Shown: positions 14,652-24,169, counted from the stretch's first letter. The stretch is DNA of 30,590 nucleotides from Phycisphaerae bacterium (GCA_002683195.1 NYSW01000054.1:1-30590), one strand, 5' to 3'. Numbers and translations are program-made. Notes: generated by a model from the letters alone, not told the origin.

Positions 14652-16892
14652 ATGAGCCTCGACCACGATTTTCTCCTTGGTGACCTGACCGACGCCCAGC
14701 GTGAGGCCGTCACACACGTGGATGGTGCCGCTCTGGTCCTCGCCGGTCCGGGGTCGGGGAAGACCCGGGTCATCACTCGCCGTATCGCCTACCTCGTCTC
14801 CCTCGGCGTGCCGGCCTGGCAGATTCTGGCGGTGACCTTCACCAACAAGGCCGCGGGCGAGATGCGAGATCGAGTCGAGCATCTTCTTCCCGTGGATCTG
14901 CCCGGAAGACGAGGGCTGACGGTGGCGACCTTTCACGGATTCTGCGCCCGACTGCTTCGGGATCACGCGGCCGCCGCGGGGGTGTCACCCGACTATTCGA
15001 TCTACGACTCCGGTGATCAACGGACGGCGATGAAGCAGGCGTTGGAGCGGGCGGGGCTGGATCCCTCGAACTGGCCGCCGCAATCAATGCTTTCACAGAT
15101 CAGCCAGGCGAAGAACGCCCTGCAGTCGCCCGACGACTTTCGGGCCGAGGCGGACGACTTCCACGCCCGCATGGTGGCGAAGGCCTACGACGCGTACCAG
15201 GCGATTCTGGAGCGGAATCATGCGGTCGATTTCGATGATCTGCTTCGGCACTGCGCGACGCTGCTGAGAAACGACGGCCAGGTTCGAGGTGAACTCCAGA
15301 ACCGGTTCCGTTACGTGTTGATCGATGAATACCAGGACACCAACCACGCTCAGTTCGTGATGGCCAATGCGATCGCCGCCGCTCACGGGAACCTCTTCGT
15401 GGTCGGTGATCCCGACCAGTCGATCTACGCGTGGCGGGGGGCGGACATACGCAACATCCTCGACTTCGAGGAACACCACCCCGGGGCGATCACCATTCCC
15501 CTCGGCCGGAACTTTCGATCGACCGGGCACATCGTGCAGGCCGCAAGTTCGCTCATCTCGAACAATCGTCGTCGCAAGGCGAAGGAACTGACCACCGAAC
15601 TCGAAGAGGGCGCGCCGATTCGCGTGGTCCGACTCGCGGACGAACATCAGGAAGCGCGGCACGTCGTGGATCGGCTCAAGGCGTTGTCTGAAGACGGGGT
15701 TCCGTGGCGAGGCATGGCGATCCTCTACCGCGTCAATGCCCTCAGCCGTGTGCTTGAGGATCAACTGCGACGGGAAGGGGTTCCGTATGCGATCGCTCGA
15801 GGCACGGCGTTCTACGATCGCAAGGAGATCAAGGATGCGATGGCCTATCTCCGAATGCTCGCGAATCCGGCCGATGACGTGGCGTTCCGGCGAATCGTGA
15901 ACACGCCGGCCCGCGGGATCGGTGGCAGCACCATCAAGCGAGTGGAGGCGGCGGCGGCAGCCTCGGGGAGATCACTGGCGGAGGCTTGCGGGGATGAATC
16001 CCTGCTCGGCGAGGTGGCGACCCGGAGTCGGAAAGCGGTCCTCGGCTTCGCTGCGATCGTCGCCGGTTGGCGGCAGGAACTGGCGGCGGGGGATTCGACC
16101 GGGCTCGGAGATCTGGTTTCCAGGGTGTTGCGAGAGAGTGGGCTCGAGCGTCCGGAGGGGGCCTTCGAAAGCGAAGACGAGCGTCAGCGGCAGGCAAACC
16201 TGGCCGAGCTGGTCTCGGCGGCGGGCGACTTCGTCGCGCCGTCGATGGAAGAGACCGAGACCGGGACGGTCACCCTGGCCATCGCGCTTCGGGAGTACCT
16301 GGAATCAGTGGCCCTGGTGAGTGACGCCGACGCCATCGACTCCGGATCTGGAGTGGTCACGCTCATGACGCTTCATGCGGCCAAGGGCCTCGAGTACCAC
16401 GCGATCGCGATGGTCGGAGTCGAAGACGGACTCCTTCCGCACAGTCGGGCGCGGGACAGTGAGCTCGAGCTCGAGGAGGAGCGACGACTCTGCTTCGTGG
16501 GCATGACCCGGGCGGAACGGGAACTGTTGGTCACCAGTGCTTCCATTCGCACCATCCGGGGGATGCGGCAGGCGACGATTCGAAGCCAGTTCCTCGAGGA
16601 GATTCCCGACGAGCACTGCGAGCGGCACGACTTCGGCGACTCCTGGGGAGACGACGCCGGTGGAGGATCCGAAGATGGCGGCTACCGGGTCGAACTCGAG
16701 GATGATCCCGGTGATGGACTGGCCGATGCCTTCAAGGCGGGCACCATGGTTCGGCATGCGCAGTTCGGCACGGGAGTCGTCGCCACGTTCACGCCACGAG
16801 GCCGCGTCCATTCGGTCGTGGTGGATTTCAAGGTCGTGGGCCGAAAGACGCTGGTGCTCGAGTATGCGAAGTTGCAGCGGGTTCAGTTCTGA
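14652..16892 (+). CDS. pcrA: ATP-dependent DNA helicase, PcrA/UvrD type (SF1A)
   Basis: A 746-residue superfamily 1A helicase that unwinds DNA 3' to 5' in repair and replication restart. Visible motifs: LTDAQREAVTH (Q motif, about 12-22), Walker A AGPGSGKTR (31-39), TFTNKAAGEMR (Ia), FHGFCARLLR, DEYQDTN (225-231, Walker B), VVGDPDQSIYAWRGA (III), LGRNFRST (IV), VVTLMTLHAAKGLEY (V) and FVGMTRAERELL (VI). The C-terminal end, GTMVRHAQFGTGVV...YAKLQRVQF, is the small Tudor-like domain of PcrA/UvrD that binds RNA polymerase in relatives. The frame is open to TTG 14601, but ATG 14652 gives the normal N-terminus. It diverges from nrdJ and converges on the SDR gene with only 16 bases between the stops. 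Symbol pcrA or uvrD would fit equally. Confidence 0.95.
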   Translation: MSLDHDFLLGDLTDAQREAVTHVDGAALVLAGPGSGKTRVITRRIAYLVSLGVPAWQILAVTFTNKAAGEMRDRVEHLLPVDLPGRRGLTVATFHGFCARLLRDHAAAAGVSPDYSIYDSGDQRTAMKQALERAGLDPSNWPPQSMLSQISQAKNALQSPDDFRAEADDFHARMVAKAYDAYQAILERNHAVDFDDLLRHCATLLRNDGQVRGELQNRFRYVLIDEYQDTNHAQFVMANAIAAAHGNLFVVGDPDQSIYAWRGADIRNILDFEEHHPGAITIPLGRNFRSTGHIVQAASSLISNNRRRKAKELTTELEEGAPIRVVRLADEHQEARHVVDRLKALSEDGVPWRGMAILYRVNALSRVLEDQLRREGVPYAIARGTAFYDRKEIKDAMAYLRMLANPADDVAFRRIVNTPARGIGGSTIKRVEAAAAASGRSLAEACGDESLLGEVATRSRKAVLGFAAIVAGWRQELAAGDSTGLGDLVSRVLRESGLERPEGAFESEDERQRQANLAELVSAAGDFVAPSMEETETGTVTLAIALREYLESVALVSDADAIDSGSGVVTLMTLHAAKGLEYHAIAMVGVEDGLLPHSRARDSELELEEERRLCFVGMTRAERELLVTSASIRTIRGMRQATIRSQFLEEIPDEHCERHDFGDSWGDDAGGGSEDGGYRVELEDDPGDGLADAFKAGTMVRHAQFGTGVVATFTPRGRVHSVVVDFKVVGRKTLVLEYAKLQRVQF

Positions 16893-16908
16893 CCGGGTGG
16901 GGCATCGG

Positions 16909-17619
16909 TTAGCGCACCGAGATCTCCGGGACGATGGCGGTTCTCGGCATTTCGAGCGCGTGGGCGATGCAATTTGCGACATCCTCGGGCCTCGCGTGGG
17001 CGTTCGGGTCGTAGGGGCGACCTTCCTGACGATGGACTTCCGCCTGCATCGGAGTCGCCGTGCGACCCGGGTAGATGGTGGTGACCCGCACGCCGCGATC
17101 CGCGACCTCCGCCCGATAGGCATCGGCCAGGGCTCGTAATCCGAATTTGCTGGAGGCGTACTGGCTCCAGCCGGGGCTCGCCCGCTGGCCGGCACCGGAG
17201 TTGACGAACACGGCCTGCCCGCTGGCGGCGACCAGGGCCGGCGTCAGGGCGGTGGTGAATGCGAACGGTGCTCGGAGATTGATTGCGTACTGGCGATCAA
17301 GATCGGCGATGTCGACCGACTCCACCGCTCCGAGAGACACCGTGCCGGCGGAGTGCACGAGGGCATCGAGGCTGGCGATCCGGTCCCCCAGACTTGATGC
17401 TTCCGCATCGACCGCCGGCTGGTCCGCGAGATCGAGTCGGTGGAGGATCGCCGTGCCACCAGCGGCATCGACTTCGGCGGCGAGCATGGCGAGTCGTGAT
17501 TCGTCTCGCCCCTGGAGGTGGAGGGTCCGGCCCGGGGCCGCGAGCTGGCGGGCGAGGGCGGCACCGATGCCGCTGGAGGCACCGGTGATCATGATCACGG
17601 CGGGATTTGGAATGGTCAT
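16909..17619 (-). CDS. Short-chain dehydrogenase/reductase (SDR)
   Basis: A 236-residue classical SDR. The NAD(P)-binding motif TGASSGIG is at residues 12-19. The usual NNAG is HSAG (89-92). The catalytic set is S141, Y154 and K158 (YASSK), with N114 in the QYAINLRAPF stretch. The closing YPGRTATPMQ loop is also typical. An R after the second strand (QGRDESRL) suggests NADP(H), although this is an inference. Substrate unknown; such proteins are often labelled short-chain oxidoreductases of the YdfG/SDR type. The frame is open to 17748, but residues before ATG 17619 look non-coding and would overlap the end of the sthA-like gene. It starts 79 bases after that gene, so co-transcription is likely; a shared theme would be pyridine-nucleotide balance. 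Confidence 0.88.
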   Translation of the reverse strand: MTIPNPAVIMITGASSGIGAALARQLAAPGRTLHLQGRDESRLAMLAAEVDAAGGTAILHRLDLADQPAVDAEASSLGDRIASLDALVHSAGTVSLGAVESVDIADLDRQYAINLRAPFAFTTALTPALVAASGQAVFVNSGAGQRASPGWSQYASSKFGLRALADAYRAEVADRGVRVTTIYPGRTATPMQAEVHRQEGRPYDPNAHARPEDVANCIAHALEMPRTAIVPEISVR

Positions 17620-17698
17620 GCGTACGGGCTCGGGTGAAGGAGGCGGATCTCGGTGGATCGCAGACTCTATCTTCCGAGTGTGATTCGAATGAGGCGTC

Positions 17699-19108
17699 TC
17701 AGGCGGCGGTTCGCCTCGCGGCGAGAGACAAGGCCATCCGGGCATCATCCGCCGCTTCGCGGAAGAGTCCGGTCAGGCTCGGGTAGTTGAAGCATGCCTG
17801 TTCGAACCAGCCGAGGCGTTGACCGGTCGAAATCGCGAATTGGGCGAGGTGAACGAGTTCGGTCGCATCTTCGCCCACCACCGAACATCCGATGATGCGT
17901 TCGCTGCCCCGTTCGATCACCAATTTCAGCAGTCCTCGGTCGTCCCCGAGCATGCGTCCGCGAGCGTTTCGACGGAAGGTGGCGCGGCCGACCACGGCGT
18001 CGATGCCGGCTTCACCGGCCTCTTCGAGCGAGCGGCCGACATGGCCGATGGGGGGAATGGTGTAGATCCCCATGGGAACGGTTTCCGAGAGCGCCCGGTC
18101 GTCATCGAGGTCGAACATCCGGCTCGCCGCCACGCGGCCCTGTTCGATGCTGGTCGAGGCGAGGGCGGGAAATCCGATCAGGTCGCCCGCGGCGAACACC
18201 GTGGGGCAGGTCGTTCGGTATTCGGAATCGACCTCCACCACGCCGCGGTCATTGGCCTTGATTCCCGCGTTCTCGAGGCCCAGGCCTTGCACGTTGCCCT
18301 GGCGGCCGAGACTCCAAAGCACGATCTCGGCCTCGAGTCGCGTTCCATCGTCGAGTTCGACCACGGCGCCGTCTTCGGTGCCACGAACCGCCAACGGTTT
18401 GGATCCGAGTCGGAGATCGATGCCGGTCTCGATCAATTCGGCTTCGAGTTGCTCACGAATCTCGTGGTCAAGGAAACGCATCAGTCCCGATCGCGGTTCC
18501 ACGAGCGTCGTCTTGATTCCCAGTTCGGCGAAAATACAGGCGTATTCGCTGCCGATCACGCCACCGCCGATGATCACGATCGACTTCGGCATGCGTTCGA
18601 GGGCCAGCAGACCATCGGCATCGACCACCGACGGGTGTTCGAAGTCGATCCAGTCCGGGCGAGCGGGGCGGGAGCCGGTGGAGAGCAGGACGTATCGAGC
18701 CTTCACCTGCTCGCGGGTCCCGTCAGGTCGTTCGATTTCAATCGTGTCTTCGTCCAGAAGACGGCCACGGCCATGTCGAACCTCGACCCCGGCGCGGTCC
18801 AGCGACTCTTCGATTCGATCGTGTTCTTCCATCTGGACCAGCGTGGTCCGGGCCATGAACGCCGCGATCGAAAGATCGGTGTCCGGACGGGCGTCGACTC
18901 CCGGCACGGGACGGCGGCGGAACGCGGAGCACACCAGGGCGGTCTCGCGAAGAACCTTGGATGCGATGGTCCCGGTGTTGACCATCGCGCCACCTGGTCG
19001 GCCGGCGGCTTCCACCACGAGGGTGCGAAGTCCCTGGGAGCCGGCAGTGACGGCCGCGGTCTCACCCGCGGGGCCACAGCCGATACAGACGAGGTCGTAG
19101 GTGCGCAT
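17699..19108 (-). CDS. sthA: Si-specific NAD(P)+ transhydrogenase (SthA-like flavoprotein)
   Basis: A 469-residue FAD-dependent enzyme expected to pass hydride between NADPH and NAD+ in the cytoplasm. The FAD motif GCGPAGE is at residues 10-16 and the second Rossmann motif IIGGGVIGSEYA is near 178-190. Other SthA hallmarks are FLDHEI, FAAGDLIGFPALAST, MGIYTIPPIGHVG and FNYPSLTGLFREAA. In disulfide reductases the first FAD loop holds CxxxxC; in E. coli SthA one cysteine remains (GGGCTHWGT). Here it reads GGAMVNTGTIASK (39-51), with neither cysteine, and the C-terminal HPT motif is YPS, so it cannot be a disulfide reductase. The frame also allows GTG 19162. ATG 19108 is chosen for its normal length, and no ribosome site decides. 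It lies in a minus run with the small membrane gene and the SDR. Confidence 0.88.
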   Translation of the reverse strand: MRTYDLVCIGCGPAGETAAVTAGSQGLRTLVVEAAGRPGGAMVNTGTIASKVLRETALVCSAFRRRPVPGVDARPDTDLSIAAFMARTTLVQMEEHDRIEESLDRAGVEVRHGRGRLLDEDTIEIERPDGTREQVKARYVLLSTGSRPARPDWIDFEHPSVVDADGLLALERMPKSIVIIGGGVIGSEYACIFAELGIKTTLVEPRSGLMRFLDHEIREQLEAELIETGIDLRLGSKPLAVRGTEDGAVVELDDGTRLEAEIVLWSLGRQGNVQGLGLENAGIKANDRGVVEVDSEYRTTCPTVFAAGDLIGFPALASTSIEQGRVAASRMFDLDDDRALSETVPMGIYTIPPIGHVGRSLEEAGEAGIDAVVGRATFRRNARGRMLGDDRGLLKLVIERGSERIIGCSVVGEDATELVHLAQFAISTGQRLGWFEQACFNYPSLTGLFREAADDARMALSLAARRTAA

Positions 19109-19176
19109 ACCGACGGGATCGGCCGGAAACAGCTCTTGGTTGAGCGAGAAAACCCTTTTCACGGCGGGTCATCTGA

Positions 19177-19401
19177 TTATGAGGACTCGTCTTGGCCGTC
19201 ATCCTCGGAACGGTCCTTGGCGTCCTTCAGATCTTGCCAGCGGGCGACGTCACCGATGAGGACTCGGGCGAGTCCGACCGCGGCGATCGCACCGAGAATG
19301 GCGATTCCCTTGTCTTCGGCGAGGCCGATCCAGAGCAAGGCGAGGCCGATGGCCAGAGCGGAAACGATCCAGCAGAGGTTGGAAATGGTTCTGGGTGACA
19401 T
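19177..19401 (-). CDS. Small two-helix membrane protein
   Basis: A 74-residue protein: two membrane helices (about 7-24 and 28-47, the latter GIAILGAIAAVGLARVL) and a highly charged tail (WQDLKDAKDRSEDDGQDESS). The open frame extends to 19671, but the earlier residues are antisense to the DUF4139 gene and look non-coding; ATG 19401 is the sensible start. It ends shortly before the sthA-like gene, so it probably leads that transcript. Function unknown. Small proteins like this next to transhydrogenases may tether or regulate them, but that is a guess. Confidence 0.6.
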   Translation of the reverse strand: MSPRTISNLCWIVSALAIGLALLWIGLAEDKGIAILGAIAAVGLARVLIGDVARWQDLKDAKDRSEDDGQDESS

Positions 19402-19434
19402 CAGAAGGCCCGGGGGTGAGGAATCCGTAGGGGT

Positions 19435-19459
19435 ATCATCCGCGGAAACTCCGGATGAT
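19435..19459. promoter_or_regulatory. Inverted repeat in the divergent promoter region
   Basis: ATCATCCG (19435-19442) and CGGATGAT (19452-19459) form a perfect 8-bp inverted repeat with a nine-base spacer, in the 82-base gap between the leftward small membrane gene and the rightward DUF4139 gene. The left arm overlaps TATCAT (19434-19439), a near-consensus -10 element for the rightward gene. It could be an operator or a leader hairpin. Confidence 0.4.
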
Positions 19460-19483
19460 GCGCATCCGGCTCGGAGAATCTGA

Positions 19484-21184
19484 ATGCGCCCGATCCAGCT
19501 CCTGATGCTCGGCTTTCTGCTTTCGTCTTTGGCCTCCGACCGGCTGGCATCGGCATCGGAGACCGTGGAGGACCTGGTGCTGCCGACCTCGACGCTTGAG
19601 GTGGCTTCCCGCGTGGACCGGGTGGTGTTGTACCGCGGGGGTGCGGAACTCCGTCGTTCGGTGACGGTCACCCTTGAACCGGGCGTTCACGAACTGGTCT
19701 TCACCGGGATTCCGGATGCGGGAAATCAGGGGCTTCAAGGCCTTCGGGCTTCGGCCGGGAGCGACTGGACCGTGATCGGGGTCCAGACGTCTGCGGGACT
19801 GTCCGACGGCGAACGTCGGGCTTTCGAACTGGAGTCCGAGGCGTGGGATGAACAACGGCTTCGGGCACAGGCTCGTCGAGCGATGACGGAGGGCGGGTTG
19901 GCCGCGGATCTCAAGTTCATCGATTCCGTCACGATTCGCGCCGGCGAGGATGCCACTCGCCATGGTGGAACCGATGCCCTCGATCTCGAGGTCCTGCGCC
20001 GTCAGCTTGAATTCGTGCGGGAAGAGCGGGGCCGGATTCAATCGGCCATGTTGCGATCGCAGGACGAGGGTGAAGCCTTGGAGGCCGAGCACCGGCGACG
20101 GGTCGCCCAGCAAGAAGAGAAGATCAAGTCCCTCGATGTCCCCGTGGCGCGAGTTCGAGTCGCGGTGGTCGAGGGGGGGACCGCGGAAGTCGCCATCCGC
20201 TATCTCCGGGCTGGAGCCTCCTGGAGCCCCGCTTACGCGGTTCGGAGCGACCAGGCGAAGGCCGTGATGCCGATCGACTTCGAGGCGGTGGTGGTCCAAT
20301 CGACGGGTGAGGATTGGACCGACGTCAAGATCGCCCTGTCATCCGCCACGCCATCCTCGCCGGGATTGCCTCCCGACATCCGGCCCGTCTACGTCGGGCC
20401 TTCGCGGCCGGAGTACGATTCCGTGGCCACCCAGTCCGTTCCGGACGAGATGACTCGCTCGAGCAAATCGCGACCCTCGCCCGGTTCCGATGCCATGGCG
20501 GCGATCAGAAACGCCGCCATCGTCTCCGGAGGGACCGCGGTGACCTACGAACTTCCGGGTCTGGTCTCGGTCGCCGATGGTGGTGCCTCGTCGAATCTCA
20601 GGATCGCATCATTCGAGGCACCCGCGACCAGGGTTCTGGTGACGCGACCGGTCGAGAGCGAGCAGGTCTACCTTCGAGTGGATCTGGTGAATCAGAGTGG
20701 GTTCGTGCTGCTGGCGGGGAAGGCCGCGCTGTTCATGGAGGGCGAGTACGTCGGTCCCTCTCGAATCGAAGAGGTTCCTGCCGGCGGCGGTTTCGAAGTC
20801 TGGTTCGGTCCCGATCCGGCGATCACGGTCTCGCGGATGGTGGTGGCTCGAGATACCCAGAGCACCGGATTGCTCGGCGGGGGACGGCAGACGTCGATCG
20901 AGTACCGAATCGAACTCCGGAATGATGGACCGTCGGCCGCAACGGTCGAGGTCTGGGACCGTCGACCGGTGAGTCAATTGGAGGACATCGAGGTTCGAAT
21001 CGTCGACGCCTCGCCGCCGATGGCTGATGACGCCGTGTACCGGGGCCTGGCCGCCCGGCGAGGGCTCTTGAAGTGGGTCATCGAACTCGGCCCCGCCGGC
21101 AGTGAGGACGCCGCGCAGACGATTTCCTGGACGGTCAGGATCAACCGTCCCAGCAATCTTGAACTCTCACCGATTCCTGATTGA
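19484..21184 (+). CDS. MuiA-family protein (DUF4140/DUF4139)
   Basis: A 566-residue exported protein. A signal peptide covers residues 1-24 or so (LLMLGFLLSSLASDRLASA). The DUF4140 domain follows (about 42-115): SRVDRVVLYRGGAELRRSVTVTLEPGVHELVFTGIP. A charged coiled-coil stretch spans about 165-225. The DUF4139 domain (about 235-560) has YLRAGASWSPAYAVR, EDWTDVKIALSSATP, YELPGLVSV, and the closing LKWVIELGPAGSEDAAQTISWTVR. The family is named after a mucoidy inhibitor A report; its biochemical role is unknown, and it probably acts in the periplasm or at the envelope. GGAG six bases before ATG 19484 supports the start. A His- or Cys-based catalytic site is not evident. Confidence 0.85.
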   Translation: MRPIQLLMLGFLLSSLASDRLASASETVEDLVLPTSTLEVASRVDRVVLYRGGAELRRSVTVTLEPGVHELVFTGIPDAGNQGLQGLRASAGSDWTVIGVQTSAGLSDGERRAFELESEAWDEQRLRAQARRAMTEGGLAADLKFIDSVTIRAGEDATRHGGTDALDLEVLRRQLEFVREERGRIQSAMLRSQDEGEALEAEHRRRVAQQEEKIKSLDVPVARVRVAVVEGGTAEVAIRYLRAGASWSPAYAVRSDQAKAVMPIDFEAVVVQSTGEDWTDVKIALSSATPSSPGLPPDIRPVYVGPSRPEYDSVATQSVPDEMTRSSKSRPSPGSDAMAAIRNAAIVSGGTAVTYELPGLVSVADGGASSNLRIASFEAPATRVLVTRPVESEQVYLRVDLVNQSGFVLLAGKAALFMEGEYVGPSRIEEVPAGGGFEVWFGPDPAITVSRMVVARDTQSTGLLGGGRQTSIEYRIELRNDGPSAATVEVWDRRPVSQLEDIEVRIVDASPPMADDAVYRGLAARRGLLKWVIELGPAGSEDAAQTISWTVRINRPSNLELSPIPD

Positions 21185-21214
21185 GCGGAGAACGCCGAGC
21201 GTGGCTCCGGATGA

Positions 21215-24169
21215 TCAGTCTTCTCGGAGTCCCGCTCGGACACCACCCTGTTCGAGCAGGCGGATGACCGTCTGCTGGTCGGGGAATTCCGCGGTTCGCA
21301 GGCCATCGACCAGTGACCGGACTCGAATGTCCTGCCGCAGGTATTGCAAAGCGAGATCGGCGACCGCGCCGGGTTCCATGCCGTCCAGGAAGTCGATGCC
21401 CTCGCGGTACACCATGCCGGATGCCAGACGCTTGGCCATCATCCAGTGCTGGTAACGCTCGGGGAGCTTGGTCCAGATTCGATCACCACCGGTGTCCTGC
21501 AGAATCTGGGGGAGGTGGTCCCGAACCAGTTCCTTGGCGATCGAAACGTCCTGCACCGACCAGTTGGAGATCGCTTCCATGATCGCGGGGGCGGAAGCGT
21601 TGATGATCCGGCTGAGCTTGATCGAAAGCTGCGGCAGGCTGGTTCCGGGATGTCGACGGTGTTCTGCGATGAGCAGTTCCGCCTCGACCCGGGCGAGTTC
21701 GCGGAGCCGATCGAGTACCTGAGCCACGAATTCCGGCTTGATGGCGAGGAACTCCTCTTCGTCCAGGACCATGCAGGCACCGATTTCGAAGCTGGAACAG
21801 ATCACGCCGCACTTGTTGGCCGAAGAGTCCTTCGCGATCACGCAGCCGGCCTTCGAAAGTTCTTCTCGGGCTTCGGGGGTGAGGAAGAGGTTGGCACCTT
21901 CGGAGATGACCTTGGCGCTCGGGGTTCCGTCCTCCTGGAGGAATTCCTGCCAGTTCCCGGCGTGGATCGTCGCCGGCCGCCCCCCGGCGGGGACGAAGGC
22001 GTCCGTCACCACCCGGTTGTGCAGCGTGTTTCTCAGTTGGGCGCCATCGGGTTCGTCGACACTCGTGATCCGGCCCCGGGGGCCGAGTTTCTCGCGATCG
22101 AACGAGGCGATCGGCAATGCCTCCTCGAAGAGCCGCATGAGTTCCGGCACGTCGAACCCGTCGGGGTCTTCGCCCGATCCCGAACCGTCACCGATCGCGA
22201 CGATGCGGGCGTTCCCGCCGTAATCACGTTCAAGGATCCGGATCATGTTTCCGGCGACATCGCCGTCCGGACCACCGGTGATCTTGACCGTGAAGGGCTG
22301 GGTCCGGGGGTCGATGCCGACCGAGCGGAGGGCGACCTCCAGGAAGACGTTCACGCCTTCACTGGTGACGCCGTAGACCTTGTGGTTGATGCCCGCGCCG
22401 GGCTTCGAACTCATGAATGCGGTGGGAAGCGAGTAGCCGCGGAGTCTGGCCCGCTGCACGATCCACTGGATGTGGGCGGGGGTGATGTTCTCGTCCGGGC
22501 CGAGATAGATCAGTTCCTGCATCCCGCCGTGATCGACGATCTGGTTCCGGGTTTCAGGATCTTCGGTGATGAGATCGAGAATCGAGTTCACGAAGGCCTT
22601 GACGCAGCGATCGATTCCCGAGCCCGGCTCGAGCAGGATCGCGGCCTTGGCTCCGCCCTCCGGAATGTCCTTGTTCTTCAGCTGCTGGGCGAAGGAAAGT
22701 CCGTAGACCTCGTCGTAGAGCCGCTCGCTTTCGCGGGCGTGCTGGGCCTCGGTTCGAGGCATGACCACTCGAAGGCCGCCACGGGCGATGTCCTGGAACC
22801 GGACATGGAAGCCGTTGAAGCCTCGGCCGTGGACGAAGAACGACCCGAACGGCATCTCGGGCCGATCGTCGTTCTGCATGAAGGTCGGATCGAGGCGGAG
22901 TGCGAGCCCGAAGCGTCCGTGGACGTGGTAGTTGGTTCGAAGGGTGTGTCGAATCGCATCGATCATGGTGAGCATGACCGTGCGGGCGGTCTCGCTCGAC
23001 GCGGTTCGCTCGATCTCGGATTCGAGGGCGGTGGCCTTGGCCGCGAAGGTGTCGTCGGTCAACGGGCCGCGGGGATCGAATCTCGCCTTGAAGAGCTGGG
23101 CGATCTGAGTGCCGAGGCCGAGGTTGTTCTCGACCGAGGTGACGATTCGTTCACGCGTGAATTCGAACCGGGCTTTCGGGCTCAGAACCTGATGAACCAG
23201 GTGCGAGAGTCCAAGCATGATTTCGGTGAGTCCGATGTGTGATCGCGGGTGGCGATCGAGCATCTCGAGGACTTCGTAGTGAACCCACTTCACCCGGGTG
23301 AGGTCCTTCCGCACCCTCGTCCAGAGTTCACTCTTCGGATCGATGGCCTGGCCGTCGGGGCCCTTCACCACGAAACCAACGTAGGTGACCACACCATGCG
23401 GCGGATTCTGGACCACGTCGAGGTAGGCTCGGGCGATGCTGATTCCGTGGCGGGACAACAGGCGGGCACTTCGTTCCAACGAGGTGCGGGTCCGGGCGTT
23501 GCCGAAGACCACGGTGATTCGACTGAGACTGGGGTCTGCTTCCTGCTCCAGTTCGACGATGGTCCCGTCGGTGCCACTGACTCGTTCGTAGAGATCGTTG
23601 TGGTGGGAGATTCGGAGCGGAGTCAGGGTGTTGATGTAGTCGCTGGCGCAGTTCTGGAAGTGGTTGCGAATGGCATCCGGGGTCCAGTCCGGCCGGTTGG
23701 TCGAGGCCCATTCGATCGTCTGCTCGAGCTTCTGCCGCTGGCTGGCGTCGCTTTCGTCGAAGGGGTGAGGGTCCCCGAATTCGAACGTGTCGAGCACGAT
23801 CTGGCCGTCATGGCTGGTGTGGACCTTGGCGGCTCGCAGTGAATGATCCATCGGAAGGTGCTTGACGATCTCCGCGAGCACGCCGGGACTGTCATCCGAC
23901 CGCAACGTGGTCCAGATGGATCCGTCGTCACTCACCAGTGTCATGTCGATCGGGCGATCCGATGACCGGGCCGCCACGATGGCCTTGAGATGGCTGAGTT
24001 GCGTGATTTGATCGGTGTCCTGGAAATACATCCGGGGCATCTGATCCACGAACCATGGAATGACCGTCGCGGCAGTGCCGTGAAAACTCTCGAGAAGCTG
24101 TTCGAGCAGCTTCTCGGGTTCGGCGTGTCCGGTCGGTTGTGACGGCTGATCAGCGGCGGCGGTACCCAT
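21215..24169 (-). CDS. gdhB: NAD-specific glutamate dehydrogenase, about 115-kDa class
   Basis: A 984-residue enzyme that oxidises glutamate to 2-oxoglutarate and ammonia with NAD+. The length fits the roughly 1000-residue class rather than the small (about 450) or the 1600-residue bacterial form. The N-terminal half (about 1-400) is regulatory, with ACT-like stretches (MTLVSDDGSIWTTLRSDDSPGVLAEI, about 75-100; ISIARAYLDVV). The catalytic part starts near residue 420. Visible: GRGFNGFHVRFQDIARGGLR, LKNKDIPEGGAKAAIL (catalytic lysine region, about 500-515), GGMQELIYLGPDENITP, and the dinucleotide-binding ITGGPDGDVAGNMIRIL (about 630-650). NANLFL-type ISEGANLFLTPEAR and KDSSANKCGVICSSFE follow. 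AGGA precedes ATG 24169. It is isolated between convergent and divergent neighbours. Symbol gdhB is used loosely. Confidence 0.92.
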   Translation of the reverse strand: MGTAAADQPSQPTGHAEPEKLLEQLLESFHGTAATVIPWFVDQMPRMYFQDTDQITQLSHLKAIVAARSSDRPIDMTLVSDDGSIWTTLRSDDSPGVLAEIVKHLPMDHSLRAAKVHTSHDGQIVLDTFEFGDPHPFDESDASQRQKLEQTIEWASTNRPDWTPDAIRNHFQNCASDYINTLTPLRISHHNDLYERVSGTDGTIVELEQEADPSLSRITVVFGNARTRTSLERSARLLSRHGISIARAYLDVVQNPPHGVVTYVGFVVKGPDGQAIDPKSELWTRVRKDLTRVKWVHYEVLEMLDRHPRSHIGLTEIMLGLSHLVHQVLSPKARFEFTRERIVTSVENNLGLGTQIAQLFKARFDPRGPLTDDTFAAKATALESEIERTASSETARTVMLTMIDAIRHTLRTNYHVHGRFGLALRLDPTFMQNDDRPEMPFGSFFVHGRGFNGFHVRFQDIARGGLRVVMPRTEAQHARESERLYDEVYGLSFAQQLKNKDIPEGGAKAAILLEPGSGIDRCVKAFVNSILDLITEDPETRNQIVDHGGMQELIYLGPDENITPAHIQWIVQRARLRGYSLPTAFMSSKPGAGINHKVYGVTSEGVNVFLEVALRSVGIDPRTQPFTVKITGGPDGDVAGNMIRILERDYGGNARIVAIGDGSGSGEDPDGFDVPELMRLFEEALPIASFDREKLGPRGRITSVDEPDGAQLRNTLHNRVVTDAFVPAGGRPATIHAGNWQEFLQEDGTPSAKVISEGANLFLTPEAREELSKAGCVIAKDSSANKCGVICSSFEIGACMVLDEEEFLAIKPEFVAQVLDRLRELARVEAELLIAEHRRHPGTSLPQLSIKLSRIINASAPAIMEAISNWSVQDVSIAKELVRDHLPQILQDTGGDRIWTKLPERYQHWMMAKRLASGMVYREGIDFLDGMEPGAVADLALQYLRQDIRVRSLVDGLRTAEFPDQQTVIRLLEQGGVRAGLRED

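Noticed and set aside
17819..19483. 554-codon plus-strand frame opposite the sthA-like gene
   Set aside because: It is an antisense shadow; its composition is rich in H, D, G and R without structure, and it also crosses the small membrane gene.
21344..23242. 632-codon plus-strand frame opposite the glutamate dehydrogenase
   Set aside because: It is an antisense shadow with no recognisable domains, whereas the minus strand encodes clear catalytic motifs.
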